Source of the DNA: Tillus elongatus
Lineage: Eukaryota; Arthropoda; Insecta; Coleoptera; Cleridae
Assembly (NCBI GenBank): GCA_964006375.1
Contig: OZ023265.1
Location: forward strand, 11,545,295 to 11,609,294
Length of the DNA: 64,000 bases
Direction of reading: 5' to 3'
Below, in pieces: positions 21,761 to 34,054 of the stretch (positions are counted from its first letter, which is position 1; the number at the start of each line of letters is the position of its first letter). Made by a program: the position numbers and the translations under genes. A model generated the notes under the pieces. The model was given only the letters and a program-made list of their open reading frames with translations, made no database searches and was not told the origin of the DNA.

Positions 21761-22384
21761 ATCTTATTAATTTACTTATTGTGCTAGCACAATTTACTAT
21801 TATATTAAAATTAAATATAAGATGTATGAGTTTTTTGCTTAGAAATTGATTGTAAAAATGATAAACCTATTATTTTGTATGTGTATACATACATATGTCT
21901 ATCTAAATATTATAAACTTAAATTATTTACTTATTGTGATTAGTTGCATGTCAATAAATATAAGGCATAACCAGCAAGTAACTATTAAAACAACTAAAAA
22001 CCTAGATTGTGGTTTAAAAGAAAAACTTTATGTCTAATTTAAGGCATTATGAATTTATAATTTCATAAATATTAATTAACTTTTTCAATCCTTTTCAAGA
22101 TAAGATTGAGTCCGATGAGTCCATTAATTTGAAATCAATTAATATCCTAAAACTTCAATACTTTCTGCTACTAAGTGAAAAAATCCTAATTTTAGCTTGT
22201 TATTAATTGTTTAATCTTGTTATAAGTTGAAAAAGAACATAACTTTGAAAAGACGAATATAAAATTCATCAGATTTCAATATTCAATACATTATTATTCC
22301 ATTAGATTTAAATTGGTGATACATGTGACGTTTCCCGCTTTCATCTCTGATTGGTGGAGAGTTACCATGCAACATGTATAACCT
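21761..22384. other. AT-rich intergenic, nothing recognised
   Basis: No coding, RNA or repeat signal that I can support. Confidence 0.4.
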
Positions 22385-22503
22385 TGGCTTTAGGCTACGT
22401 TCATACACTCATAAAATGCGAACCTAATTCCCATTGGTTCATTTTAAATTATATTACGATATTATTTAAAACGAACCAATAGCAATACGTTTCGCCTCTG
22501 TAT
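22385..22503. repeat. Family D palindromic MITE, copy 1
   Basis: GGCTACGTTCATACACTC...GAACC and, facing it, CCAATAGCAATACGTTTCGC surround a TTTAAA-rich centre. It matches the copy at 23665-23787. The family G LTR begins at its right edge. Confidence 0.5.
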
Positions 22504-22941
22504 TGTCACATTTCTCTATGATAATTAAGCTTATGGACTTTGTTGCTTCTATGGTCAGATGTCAATTATAAAGTGTGTTGGTAAGAGCGAACACCCTGGA
22601 ATGATATTTCTAGAAGGGACCAGAAGTGACAGGTGTAGAAGGTCTAGAATATCTATGGACAGTATAAATAGACGAGCGGTGCGCAGAGTAAGTTAGTTCA
22701 GTATTAAGTCGGTGTGGTGTAAATAGTGATCATAGAGTATTAAGCGAGTCAGCAGTAAGTGTTGGTGTTTAAGAAGCGATCATTGAAGGCGAATAGTGGA
22801 ATATAGTTCTATGGACATTTAATAATAGAGAGACATATTTTAGTTGATACTGATGTTGGAAAATAGTTGGTAATAATAAAATAGTAGTTTGAAAAGCTGT
22901 GTTTTGTTAGTCTACGAATCTAGAAACCCGTAGAACGAACA
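22504..22941 (+). mobile_element. Solo LTR, family G copy 2
   Basis: Begins TGTCACATTTCTCTATG and ends GTAGAACGAACA. Flanks are GTAT and GTCT. It has a TATA box (TATAAATA, 22663-22670) and a poly(A) signal (AATAAA, 22875-22880) in the order expected for U3-R-U5. No primer-binding site plus gag-pol follows, so it is a solo LTR, most likely of a Ty3/gypsy-type retrotransposon given the short target duplication. Confidence 0.75.
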
Positions 22942-22998
22942 GTCTGATTCCAGCTTAAAGCCAACTTTATATATACGCGATGTGATTGTGGAGAAGTA

Positions 22999-23262
22999 AA
23001 ATTAACATCAACCGAGGTTCTGGCATTGTATTTGAGCAAGTTGAATGTCTGCACGTTCCGCCCTTCGGAGGGGGCGTAAAGCCGTCAGTCCCGTGTCCAT
23101 GTGATGTTGGGCACGTTAAAGATCCCTGCCCTTCTTACAGAAAGGCAGGGGTTCGGCAAACTTTCCAGGATAGTGAGGTGAAACTGCTCTCTGGCGTCGG
23201 TGATTGGCCATAGTCGCGGAAATAGGCTGACGTTAAAGAAACAAAACACACACACATCATTA
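22999..23262 (+). repeat. tRNA-derived SINE, MetaSINE-like core, copy 2
   Basis: Matches the minus-strand copy at 5219-5539 from ATTAACATCAACCGAGG to the end, including CGTTCCGCCCTTCGGAGGG, GGGCACGTTAAAGATCCC and GATTGGCCATAGTCGCGG. It ends in ACAAAACACACACACA. The tRNA-related head is missing, so this copy is 5'-truncated. Confidence 0.7.
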
Positions 23263-23273
23263 CTACAGTCTAG

Positions 23274-23278
23274 AGCTA

Positions 23279-23359
<81 letters not shown>

Positions 23360-23424
23360 GCAAATTGCAAAATCTATAGGAATAGGTTTAGCATTTCGTG
23401 TATATAATTAATATGAACCTAGCT
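23274..23424. repeat. Family D palindromic MITE with (TA)n expansion, copy 2
   Basis: Ends AGCTAGGTTTATATA and AATATGAACCTAGCT are inverted repeats. The interior contains (TA)n at 23281-23358 and a CTATAGGAATAGGTTTAGCA block related to copy 3. Confidence 0.6.
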
Positions 23425-23664
23425 TATTGTAATGGTGATGTCGCAACCAAAATTCTCTAACGACCGCCTCTTCATTTCATTGTAGCTTCATCAATTGGGA
23501 CAGGTTTTTTTTCCCTCTTGGTCTGCCTGTTCCCTCTTTTCAACCATGTGCCCTTTAATAATGTTGTCAAAAAGCATGTGAGTCTCAGTATTAACTTTAG
23601 TGTAAGGAAACCTTATAGGCACATAAATCATTCTCTATAAAAATTATTGTGAATGTTTTAGTAA

Positions 23665-23787
23665 AAGCTAGGTTAATACACTCGCGGATTGCAGAACTGA
23701 CTCCTGTTGGTCCATTTTAAATAATATTACTATATTATTTGAAATAAACCAATAGGGATAGGTTTCGCAAGTGTATAAACCTAGCTT
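23665..23787. repeat. Family D palindromic MITE, copy 3
   Basis: Terminal inverted repeats AAGCTAGGTTAATACACTCGC and GCAAGTGTATAAACCTAGCTT; the centre TTTAAATAATATTACTATAT is nearly symmetric. Unlike copy 2 it has no (TA)n. It lies about 200 bp upstream of the B3GALT6 start. Confidence 0.7.
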
Positions 23788-23994
23788 AGGTATATCGTCA
23801 CGCATTTATAGAGTTTAGCTGTCTATGATCTATTGACAAAAATTTGTTGTAGTTGGAACGTTCCAAACTTGTCAGTCATGCTTAAAATTCTACATGTCAA
23901 TTGCACGTTACGTCATCGTTTATTATTGTTGATATTCCAGTTCTTTATTTGTAACCTTTTAAAAGTGAACGCTTATTAATTAATATACCTCAAA

Positions 23995-26900
23995 ATGTTT
24001 GAAACAAAAACCAACTTACTCAGACGTTACAGAATAATTCTTCTATCTATATTTTCTTTTTTGGTTGGTTGTATGTTAACGATCAATTTGATGCCCATTG
24101 ACAAAACATGTAGAATAGAAGACACCGACAGGGAATACAATATTATGAAAAATTCAAAACTCAAAAACCCAGAAGTGATAGTACTGATCCTGTCAGCGCA
24201 GAAAAACCTAGCCCGTAGAAATACAATACGACAGACTTGGTTAAATTTGAAAGATAATGACAAACGAACAGAAAATGATAATGTCAAGTTTAAAATGAAG
24301 CATTATTTTGTCATAGGCAGTGTAGGTTTAACAACAGATGAAGTGTTACATCTGACTTCAGAACAGTCGGAATTCGGAGACATCCTGATACTTCCAATAC
24401 GTGATACCTATGGTAATTTGACACTGAAAGTGGTAAAAGCTTTCGAGTGGCTCAATGAACAATACGACTTCGGATTAGGTTTTAAGTATGTACTGAAATG
24501 TGATGATGATAGTTTTGTAAGACTGGATAGTTTATTACATGAGATAGAACATATTGAGATTATTTATTTAAGATCAGACTTACAGCAAGCTTTGACATCT
24601 GCTAGAGAACCTTCTTCTCCCTATTTGAGGCTGAATGCCCAAGTTAATAATCCAGCTGGTATAGATAACAACCTTCAGCTGTACTGGGGCTATTTTTCAG
24701 GCACATCCAAAATAAAGAAGGCTGGGAAATGGAAAGAAGATAACTGGATTGCCTGTGATCATTATGTTCCTTATGCCTTAGGGGGAGGATATATTTTATC
24801 AAAGCAATTGGTATCGTTTATCGGACATAATGCAAAATATTTACGGTAAGTCATTTATAGCAAAAAAAGTGAATTTATTAGAAGGTGTAACGATTCACTT
24901 CTTATCTGGAATCATTATTGGTTCAAAATACACTTAGAAAGCCCCCAAGTATCTAAATAATGCCAAAAACCCTATCTATAATAAATGTTTTAAGTTTCAA
25001 AATAATTTTGATGAAAATTCGCTAAGAAATTCTCTATTGTAAGAACCGTACTGTATCCCCTGTAATATACGTCGAAATCTAAATATTGAAAAACGTTGCA
25101 TTTTTGTTGGGGAAAATGAATATCTCTATTGTCCTGAGATTCTAGGTAAATAACAGAAGCTGACGTAATTATGATGAAATATAGAAAATCGGTTACCAAA
25201 CGAACGGACGAGTCCATTGTTGTGGAGGTGTGTATAAAAGATGTAGTGACTTCGCCACCGATTGGAGGTCTCGTTTTATCTCATTCGAGGAATGGAGGCT
25301 AGAAAGAGCTCGCGCACAGCCACCAGCGGTCACAGTAAGAATTTTGCGTGCAGCAGTTAGGAATTGCAGAACTCGACATGTTAGTAGGGACTCTCTGACG
25401 AGCGTTCGTCAAGTGAACACCCTTTAGTTGTGCTGGCTAAAAGTTATCTTGAAATGGGGTGATAAACTCCTTTCTGTTATCTATACTATCAAATAACAAT
25501 TGTCAGTGATTGTTTAAAGTCATTTAGGCAGTTTTCGAGTTTAAATAAACATCGTATTTAGCATAAAAACACGAGTTAAGTTGTGATTTTTTTTGTTGTT
25601 CAGACCTGATGCATTTCTTAATTTAATCAGAAACAGTTCCTGATTATTACCGAAGTTTGAGTTAATTGGCAGTGAATTTCACTTGGGCCAATTCACGTTT
25701 TAAAATGCGATTTGCAAAGTTTCCTTCAAGCAAATTCAGAACATCGACATAGTTGTCAAATGGTTTCCTAATATTGGACCAATAACCAATCCACCAACCA
25801 AATTGGAGCCTGTGAACCTGTCTCAGGTGCTCATAGTTGATCCCACTTGGAAGGCATCTTCATAGGGTCATCAGGTAACTTAATACAGGAACATTGGGTG
25901 ACTCTTTTTCTCTGAACCGGTAGAAATTTTCATGCAAGCAATCTAATATCTGAAGCCTCATAACTTGAACTTTCCAAAATAACGTAAACAAATTCGAACT
26001 TGAACAGTGTCAGCTGGATGCTATAAGAATGACTGTAAATTTCCTGTTTAATCTGTTGAATTTTGTCTGTGAATTTAAACACATAGTTCTTGAAATTGTA
26101 ATTAGTAAATTTTGTCTGTAAAATATCTAACCTGTACATTCTTTTCAATATCTTATTTTTTCAATAATTAATGCAGAAATTTCACGTAGGATTATATATT
26201 CTCTTTATGGAGCCTCACTCAAAGAACTGGCCAGTTAAAGTTATTGAAAAATTAATCAAATTGATTGACAAACGTCAAGTGATTTACCTAATAATGTGTG
26301 TTTGCTTTTTAGCTGTAAAATACAGTATTTCATCTTACATATAAAGCTCAAGTGGCTAACATCAGTATTTTAGTAACATGTAAACATCTTTATCTTATTG
26401 TTTTGTCATATGTAAGTGAATTGATCATTTCTTTTCTTGAAGTTCTTGCTGTTTATCTGATTTTTATTTGTGTGCAATTAATGTTTATTTGAGATTTACC
26501 AACCATGTTTATTTCATTTTGTTTGCTATTCAATTTTTTTTTTAAGTTTTTTTATTTCAACGACAACCATGAGGGCTCACAGCCTAAATACTAACGTACT
26601 GTGGGTGTCGACAAGGAGGAAAGAGGCAACTTGTTAATTCTGGACTTGAAGGTTTGGAGGTTCAGGGGAGAAGGAAAAACATGTGTCGGCAAGGAATTCC
26701 ACAACTTGGAAGTCCTGGGGACAAAAGAGCGGGCATAACAAGATGTTCTATGTCGGGTGACCTGGACTGTAAAAGGGTGCATTCGCTCTGTTCCCCTGGT
26801 AGATCTGTTGGGGGCAGCAGGTGGAGGAACTATGAAAGAAAGCTCCACTGAGCAGTGCCCGTGCAGATATCTATAAAAGAGAGAGGTCATCAACGGCACG

Positions 26901-28998
26901 TCGGTGGGCAAGGGATGGCAGCCTTTGGGTGAGGGTAGGGTCACCGATGAGACATATAGCTCTCTTCTGAATAGAGTCCAGGATAGCGAGTGTAGAAGCG
27001 GCAGCAGCACCCCAGATGTGGGAGCAGTATTCGAGGTTTGGTCTTATTTGTGAAATATATAAGGTATAGAGATTAGCTGGTGAAAAGTATTTGCTAGCCC
27101 GGAAGAGGAAACCTAATTTCTTAGCAGCTGATTCTGCAATTGATGTGACATGTTGGTGCCAATTGAGATTTCGGTCCACACAAATGCCAACAAGTGAAAA
27201 GGACTCATTACTTTGAATAACTTGGTTGTTTATTGTGGTGGGTCTAGGGCTGGTGTATCTTTTATGAGAAAGAAAGCAAGACTGTGATTTGGTGGGGTTG
27301 AATTGTACAAGATTTCTACTTCCCCAGTCTAATATTTTTTGGAGATCTACAGAGATAGAACCCTCCATGAGTCTGTGATTCATCTAATTGGGCTAAAGAG
27401 ACAGGCTTAGAATATTGTATATTTGAGTGGAGGGTGCTGTCGTCCGCGTAACTGTGAACTGGGTTGGATGTGCTAGAGAGGAGGTCATTGATGTGGAGAA
27501 GAAACAAAGTAGGGGCTAAAGCTGAACCTTGAGGAACTCCTGCATTAATTATACAGTTTAGAGAAATGGCCATCCACGACAACAGAAATGCTCCGGTTGG
27601 CGAAGAAATTTGCTGTCCACGTACAGAGTTTTGTTGGTAGGCCATAGACCGGTAGTTTATTAAGCAGCGCTGCGTGCCAGACCTGGTTGAATGCTTTGGA
27701 TATGTCTAGAGCGACAATCTGGGATTCACCGTGTAGTTCCATAGACTTGTTCCAAGAATCGGTGACAAAGGCAAGGAGGTCGGCAGTTGATCTGCGCTGA
27801 CGGAATCCATACTGCCTGTCGTGGATTAGACTGTGTGTTTCAAGAAATGTTAGTAATTCGGTGTTTATATACTTTTCCATCACTTTACAGACGACTGAAA
27901 GGAGAGAAATAGGTCTGTAGTTGCCAGGAAGCGCTTTGTAATTTGTATGAATAAATTTATATACTTTGTTACATTAACATATCTGTTTGATTGAAGAGAA
28001 GTTCCTCCCTAATTTCTCGTTTCTTTTGGCCCCAGCGCAAACAATTTATTCTTACTAACGATTATCTAGATATCTAAATTTCTATATTACCTGGCACTAG
28101 TGTGGGGCACCCACAAATATAGGACTCTAGGCAGTGCAAAACAAACCAAGAAAGAACGTGAATATCCAACTACATCCAGTTTTGGCAACCTCCTAAAAGT
28201 ATTGCTAATCTTAATAAATATGATAATCTGATAGATAGCTATTTTAGGGTAGGGTGTTATAGGCAATCGTGACCTCACTATTGAGCAGATCTATATCCAC
28301 CTGAGGTCAATCACGATATACCACATATACCACGGTTCTAAGTATTTTGTTTGAAGGAGGTAACAAAGGTTGACCAAAAAGTAGTTGAAGCCTGACATTT
28401 ACTGCAAATTTTGATCATAATTATTTATCTACAATCAAATTATATTTACATCGTTATTGTTTCACAAATGCTTGTTTTCTTCTATGCCTGATAATGCGGT
28501 AAAAGGTTGCAGAAAAGAAAACGAACACCTGTGAAGCCAGAGGAGTCTCTATATCTGTATTTAAACGGACTTTGGTAACTGATACCTAAAAAGAGCCCTA
28601 TTCTTAAACAACAGAGGGCTTATTATTTATTCTATGTACTGTCTTTTCAACTGTGTAATTCTTTTATTGTCATTGAATAAATAATTATTGTTTTTTTTTT
28701 TACTTCCAGATACTTTAATGCAGAAGACGTAAGTGTAGCATTATGGCTGGCACCAGTCAATAATGTATTACGAATCCATGACACAAGGTTTGACACAGAA
28801 TGGTCAAGTCGGGGTTGTCAGAACCCGTATCTAATAAGGCACAACATATCAATGGAAGATATGCATACTATGTACGACCACATAGTCAAAACGAATGAGC
28901 TGTGCAATGTCGAAGTTATTACAAGAACATTCTACTATTATAATTGGTCAGTGCCTCCTAGTCAGTGCTGTACATCCAAAGATTTAGTTTTTACCTAA
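23995..28998 (+). CDS. B3GALT6: Beta-1,3-galactosyltransferase 6 homologue (2 exons)
   Basis: Exons 23995-24845 and 28710-28998 join through a split Arg codon to give 379 residues. It is a type II Golgi protein: short cytosolic tail, membrane anchor at about residues 14-33, then a GT31 domain. Visible motifs are RRNTIRQTW (74-82), the metal-binding DDD in KCDDDSFVR (170-172), YWGYFSG (230-236), YALGGGYILS (260-269) and EDVSVALWLAP (289-299), which crosses into the exon 2 part. B3GALT6 adds the second galactose of the GlcA-Gal-Gal-Xyl linker that primes heparan and chondroitin sulphate chains. Length agrees with insect orthologues. The 3.9-kb intron carries a LINE on the opposite strand. Other GT31 members are possible, but the spacing and C terminus favour B3GALT6. 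Confidence 0.9.
25157..25600 (+). repeat. Possible solo LTR or TRIM-like segment in the B3GALT6 intron
   Basis: A GC-richer block with a TATAAAAG box near 25234 and an AATAAA near 25547, in the order expected of an LTR. No terminal TG/CA pair or target duplication could be fixed, and the short ORF across it (25230-25427) matches nothing I know. Confidence 0.25.
25601..26529. other. AT-rich intron sequence
   Basis: Nothing recognised except a GGAGCCTGTGAACCTG block near 25805 faintly like the flank of the hammerhead-like repeat. Confidence 0.35.
26530..27937 (-). pseudogene. 5'-truncated Jockey-superfamily LINE ORF2, copy 2
   Basis: Same family as 10578-12133. The minus strand carries FRQRRSTADL, VALDISKAFNQVW, GVPQGSALAPTLFLLHINDL, SYADDS and the C-terminal tail ending PLSSLSTPTVR, spread over four frames (27883-27545, 27645-27316, 27383-26871, 27010-26591) because of indels. 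The T-rich poly(A) side is at 26530-26550. It starts inside the palm domain and lies antisense in the B3GALT6 intron. Confidence 0.85.
27938..28709. other. B3GALT6 intron, nothing recognised
   Basis: AT-rich with a pyrimidine tract just before the exon 2 acceptor (TTTTTTTTTTTACTTCCAG). No other feature. Confidence 0.4.
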
Positions 28999-29002
28999 TA
29001 AA
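28997..29002 (+). promoter_or_regulatory. Poly(A) signal overlapping the B3GALT6 stop codon
   Basis: The stop TAA (28996-28998) runs straight into TAAAA, so AATAAA starts at the second base of the stop codon. If used, the 3'UTR would be only about 15-30 nt. No better AATAAA is seen in the next 200 bp. Confidence 0.4.
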
Positions 29003-29349
29003 ATCTCTAGTCAAAAATACTTGTTTTATTACAAACCTATTTGATATTCGTTAAACATTCAATATGAGGTACACAGATATTGTGCATGTCAAAAATACAT
29101 CAGATCACGAGAAATGTGAAACAGTGTTGTCAGATTCGCAAATGATAGGCTCAGAAAGTGAGTTTTTCATAATACTTAAGGCACACATCTCTGAATACGT
29201 TTTTATTCATGAAGTAAATAAAAATTCTGAACAAAAAACTTGTTTAATACACAAACATTATCAAAAACATAAATATGCTTATTCTTTTAAACTTCTAAAG
29301 AAAACTGATCTCTTTCTACTTAAAAGGTATTAGTATTACACGTTTCTGC

Positions 29350-29705
29350 AGTTTTTTTTTTTATACAGGAGGGAGAGATGCCTCATGCAGACCTCATTCA
29401 CGACACCGTAGTGCCGTGGGTTATCGAGGTACTGTGAGACTCGTACTCTTAGTACACCTACTCACTAAAACTCCCTCCCTAGGAGTAATGGACCTTAGGC
29501 CATACCTCCATCGGATAGAATACACACAATGACTTTTTGGGTATGAATGTTTCCATTCCTTTTTGGCCGCGGGGGCGTTAGCGGGTAAGTATAAGCTTTG
29601 GACGCTTATGCTTATTTGGAATTTGCTCATTGTAGTCGGTGGCACTACAGAGAAGAGCGTTTGGGCGAGAAGCGGCTTTTGCAAACTCAGTTGTGGATAG
29701 TTGAG
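29350..29705 (-). repeat. Probable retroposon fragment with poly(T) border
   Basis: A 13-nt T run at 29350 precedes a GC-richer segment (with GCCGCGGGGGCGTTAGCGGG at 29566) distinct from its AT-rich surroundings, as for a minus-strand retroposon with a poly(A) tail. The 87-codon minus frame is not recognised. Confidence 0.35.
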
Positions 29706-30816
29706 TTATGAACTCAAGTATCAAAGGCATTTCCAGATCAGAGTGAATCTGACTGTTTCACATTTTTGGAGTAACTACTAATTAAGCTTTACTCATTTTA
29801 ATCTAAATTAGATCAAACTACAAGAGCCATATTATAACCACTGTTCAAGCATTCGATAAAGACAAGTCTTGATTTAAAAAAAGCTTCTTGAACAACGAAA
29901 ATACGTATCAAATGTTTACTACGAAAAAAGTCCAAATGAAATTACCACATTGTGGAAATAAGATAATATTCATGCATATTTTATCAATGTGGTAATTTTA
30001 CGGGTTTCAAAATTCCAATCTCAAATTTTGCACTTTCTTCAGTGTGTTTTCCGTGTTCCTAGATGTGATAGGTCTCGTAAGTGTTTTATTATTTTTACTT
30101 CGGTCATCTAAAGCCTTGTCATCTGATTTTCATCAAGAGCTCTTTTATATTGATGATATTATGAATTCTTGATACTACTTTAGATTGACTATTTCCCACT
30201 CGTCCTAATTTCTTTACACTATCATACACAATGCGTTGCGATATTAAGGTTTTCTCTTGTGGATTAGAATACAAGTACCCATATACAAATGCCCAATATT
30301 TGCACTCCAACTTTAACTATGTTACATGATCATAAAGGTTAAAATAGGATAAACACAGACACTGCAGCTCTACGCCGCCAATTACTAGAGCGCATTTTGC
30401 ATTTTATGCATTCAAGGAAGAATATTTCAAATGAGATGAACAAATGAGACATATTAGAGATAGATGAAGAAGAAGCTATATTTTTCTTGATGCATGATGA
30501 TATTTGTTGCGTTTTTGCCGCTTAAAATTAATATACCAAATGGCAGCCGCAATGTTGTCAGATATATTTCCCTAAGTAGAAGACAATTAGGTGAAAAAGA
30601 TTAACATAATATACTTATTTCATTTGAATCCAAAATCATCTGCTTGTGACGGAATTTTACAAACATATAATTTCCAGGTCTGCTGAATGATTTCCATGAT
30701 ATTTGAGTAAAATCACAAATTTCCCTGACATTTTAGGAGGTATTTCAAATACCCTGATTTTTCCCGGTTCTCCAGGTTACTGGGTACCCTGCGCTCGGCT
30801 ACATACATACACACAC

Positions 30817-30819
<3 letters not shown>
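29706..30819. other. AT-rich intergenic, nothing recognised
   Basis: No supportable gene. A short inverted pair TACCACATTGTGG... / ATCAATGTGGTAATTTT lies around 29940-30000. Confidence 0.35.
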
Positions 30820-30888
<69 letters not shown>

Positions 30889-30890
<2 letters not shown>

Positions 30891-33142
30891 AAAACGAAAC
30901 AGACCGATTTGCGTCCAGAGAATTTTTTTTTAAGAAACGCTGACACGTCAATTTTAATATTGAGGGGGACATGCTTTGACATAAAACTCAACTTTGTCAC
31001 ATCAACCCCTTAAGGGTGGTGATAACAACCCTTATATTTTAGATAGGGAACATGGGTCGAGTGTTACATCATTTGAAAGCTCTTTCTTTTCTGAGTTCAG
31101 CACACTAATTTTTTTGGAAGTTTTATCAACTCGTTTAAAAATTATTCACAGTTGAAGTTGCAAGAACGTATTTCATTCATTGTGATAAGAAATGCACTAA
31201 TTAGTCAATTTCTCGTTAAAAAAAAAACTAAAAATAAAACCAAACGTTCAAAAATGTTTATTCAGTTAAGTAAGTGTTCAAATTGTTGACCACCAGCTTC
31301 CATACAAAAGTACAAATTTTGTTCAAAACGAGCTCTGACATTCTGGAGCATTTGTGGAGTTATTAGACGGAATTCTTCAACAATGCATCGTCGTATTTCT
31401 TTCAGAGACTCCGGTTCTTTTGCGAAAATTCTACTCTTTAAATGGCCCCATAGAAAGAAGTCTAAAGGAGTTAAATCCGGTGATCTAGGGGGCCACTCAA
31501 TAGCACCTCTACGCCCAATTCATTGGTCTGGAAACTCTTTGTTCAAAAACTCCCTAACACGTTGTGAAAAATGCAGAGGAGCTCCATCTTGTTGAAACAC
31601 TAATTGATTTTCTTGATAGCGATCATCATTTTCAACAATGTCAATTAGTAGAGGGTAAACGATATCTTCTAGTAACTCCAAATACGCTTCACCACTCAAA
31701 TTGCCATCAAGAAAAATTAGTCCGATTAAACAGTCTCCAAAAATGCCAGTCTAGACATTCAATTTCTGTGGAGTTTGAGTGTGGAAAATTTCTTGGATTA
31801 TTATCTGCCCAATAACGACAATTATGACGATTGACTGTAGAGTTTAATAAAAACGGACACTCGTCTGAAAAACAGATATTGAACAGAAAGTTCCTGTTAT
31901 CAGCTATTCGTGCAGTCATAACTTCACAAAACTCCAGCCGACGATCAAAATCATCTTCATTCAGTTGTTGTACAAGATGAATTTTATATGGGTGAAATTT
32001 ATTATGCTTCAATATTCGCTGAATAGTTCTTCTTTTGATGTTTGAAACAGTGGCCAATTTTTTTGTGCTCAAAGTTGGGTCTGCAGCAATTTGTCCTAAA
32101 ACTTCAATCTCAGTAGTGTCATTTCTCACCGGAAATTCACGTTCAGGATCCCGTTTTTTGTTGGCTACTGAACCACTTTGTCGAAACTTTGCAACTAACT
32201 CCAAAATGTATTTCCTGTTAACATGTCTGTTCGGATGTCGTTCATTAAACAAATTTGCGTTACGGTTGGCACACTCATCCTTTTTGAAAAAAAGAGTAAT
32301 TATTTCAACTCTTTCTTCTACAGAATACACCATTGTGAAATTAATTTTCGGTAATACTATCAAGTATCAAACCGACAGATAAACTGAAATAATAAACCGC
32401 ATTTCTCTCATTCCGATAAGAAATGTTCTGATAGTCAATTTTTTGTTTACAAACCAACAAAACATTGACTAACAGCACATTTCTTATCGGAATGAGTGAA
32501 ATGCATTTTTGCATCTTCAACTGTGAATAATTTTTAACGAGTTGATAAAACTTCCAAAAAAATTAGTGTGCTGAATTCAGAAAAGAAAAAGCTTTCAAAT
32601 GATGTAACACTAGACCCATGTTCCTTATTTAAAATATAAGGGTTGTTAACCAGATACCACTAAACTTGAGGATTGGTGATATTGAAATTTTTATGAAAGA
32701 GCTTAAGGAATTTTCAATTGCAAAATTTTATTATTCAGTAGATGAATTTTGTAATGATGCACTACTGTGACAGATTCGATTGGTGTTGTTTGGCAGTTTT
32801 CATTTGGACTGCTTTCTGTATATTGTGTTTATATTATATTGTTGGTTAGCTGTGTATTTATGTTTATATTGTTATTTATATATAGTTATACTAGTTACAT
32901 TTATATTACTATTTGTTGTGAACTTATATTTTTGTTTTTATATTTTGACAACTTTTACATGTCAACTTTGCTTGTCAATAAGATTTTTATCTTTGGACAA
33001 TAAAGCACCTGTCTATCTATCTATCACCACCCTTAAGGGTTTGATGTGACAAAGTTGAGTTTTATGTCAAAACATGTCCCCATCAATATTAAAATTGGCA
33101 TGTTTCAGCATTCTTGAAAAAAATATTCCCTGGACGCAAATC
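30889..33142 (-). mobile_element. IS630/Tc1/mariner-type transposon, copy 1, inserted in (TA)n and split by a retroposon
   Basis: Long inverted repeats (about 30889-31190 and, interrupted, 32548-33142) match those of the copy at 47667-49446. The outer 17 bp or so of each end are missing and both sides pass into TA dinucleotides (30820-30888, 33145-33160). The minus-strand transposase frame (32363-31707) starts MVYSVEERVEIITLFFKKDE (helix-turn-helix, DUF4817-like) and includes SVANKKRDPE, SNIKRRTIQRILKH and NICFSDECPFLLN (a DDE-type Asp in FSDE). It then degenerates after NNPRNF, where a short deletion is seen relative to copy 2. The right TIR is cut by the insertion at 32652-33024. Confidence 0.8.
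32652..33024 (+). mobile_element. Nested 5'-truncated retroposon with (CTAT)n tail
   Basis: This 373-bp segment interrupts the right TIR of the mariner-type element: the flanking GGGTTGTTA and TATCACCACCC are contiguous in the second copy at 49290. It ends GGACAATAAAGCACCTGTCTA followed by TCTATCTATC, a short tandem tail as in many LINEs. It has no coding content beyond low-complexity hydrophobic frames. Confidence 0.65.
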
Positions 33143-33301
33143 ATATATATATATATATATACACAAGCATATAAAAATTTTAACGGACCTTGGTTTTGGG
33201 TTCTTGGGAGCCAAATTCGCGCTCATCTGAAGAAATTTTTTCTGAAGTTTTTCATCGGGATCCTTCTATTAGCAAATATTTCCTAATTAAAATTCGCTAA
33301 A
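33143..33301 (-). repeat. Family A repeat fragment, copy 5
   Basis: Short (TA)n, then CATATAAAAATTTTAACGGACC, GGGTTCTTGGGAGCC, TTCGCGCTCATCTGAAGAAA and the terminal hairpin TTAGCAAATATTTCC...AAAATTCGCTAA. Only the half on one side of (TA)n is present; the other half is replaced by the mariner-type element. Confidence 0.65.
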
Positions 33302-34050
33302 AAAGTATTTAAAAAATCACATGAACCAGTTGAGTGATTATTTTTTAGGTTTTGTAGAATTTTCCGCAGAAAATGTGATTGTTTACTTCAAGAGAATATA
33401 AAAGAAAACACTTACAAATGCATTTTATCTTTATTAAAAGCAAGAAAGTAGCTAAACAAGTTATATTTTGTACAAGAGGTTTTTAATGATATTACAAATT
33501 ATTACTATTATTCTTTAACAACACAGCCAGTTTATTTAAACTAACTTCATATCTACTTGCACTACGAAAACATTATTATTACTGAAAACAATTGGAATGT
33601 TTCTCGTTTAATTCATTGAATTCACTATAATGGGTAATCAACAAATCAAAAACTCTTCCATTTCAATGTATGAACATTTAATGCATCTACAAAAAAAGGA
33701 TAATCAGTCTTAATAACTAAATTTCTTCATTATTAATGGCAAAAAAATTGGTATTTTGGCAAGACTATACAGCAAGAAATTGTACAACAAAAATTCTATC
33801 AAGTTTGCAATCTGAAAATTAAGTGGTATAACTTTTTTGTGCTTGATTATTTTAAACCATGAAGTACACAACAAAAATTTGGCTACCTTTAACATGTAAG
33901 TTTTTATTAACAGTCTGAGCCAATTACTCTAAAGTAATTTGAATAATTGCTTCATTGAAATTTTTATAGGTCACATAAACCTAAATATCCTGGACACAAG
34001 ATCCCAATTAATAAATGAGTATATCACCTTCTTGGGTTCTCACAACTATT
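33302..34050. other. AT-rich intergenic, nothing recognised
   Basis: No supportable gene or repeat. Confidence 0.4.
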
Positions 34051-34054
34051 ATAG

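Noticed and set aside
25230..25427. 65-codon Arg-rich ORF
   Set aside because: It lies in an LTR-like block between TATA and AATAAA; no known family and no ATG-supported conservation.
32767..33049. Hydrophobic ORFs
   Set aside because: T-rich 3' end of the nested retroposon; low-complexity translation.
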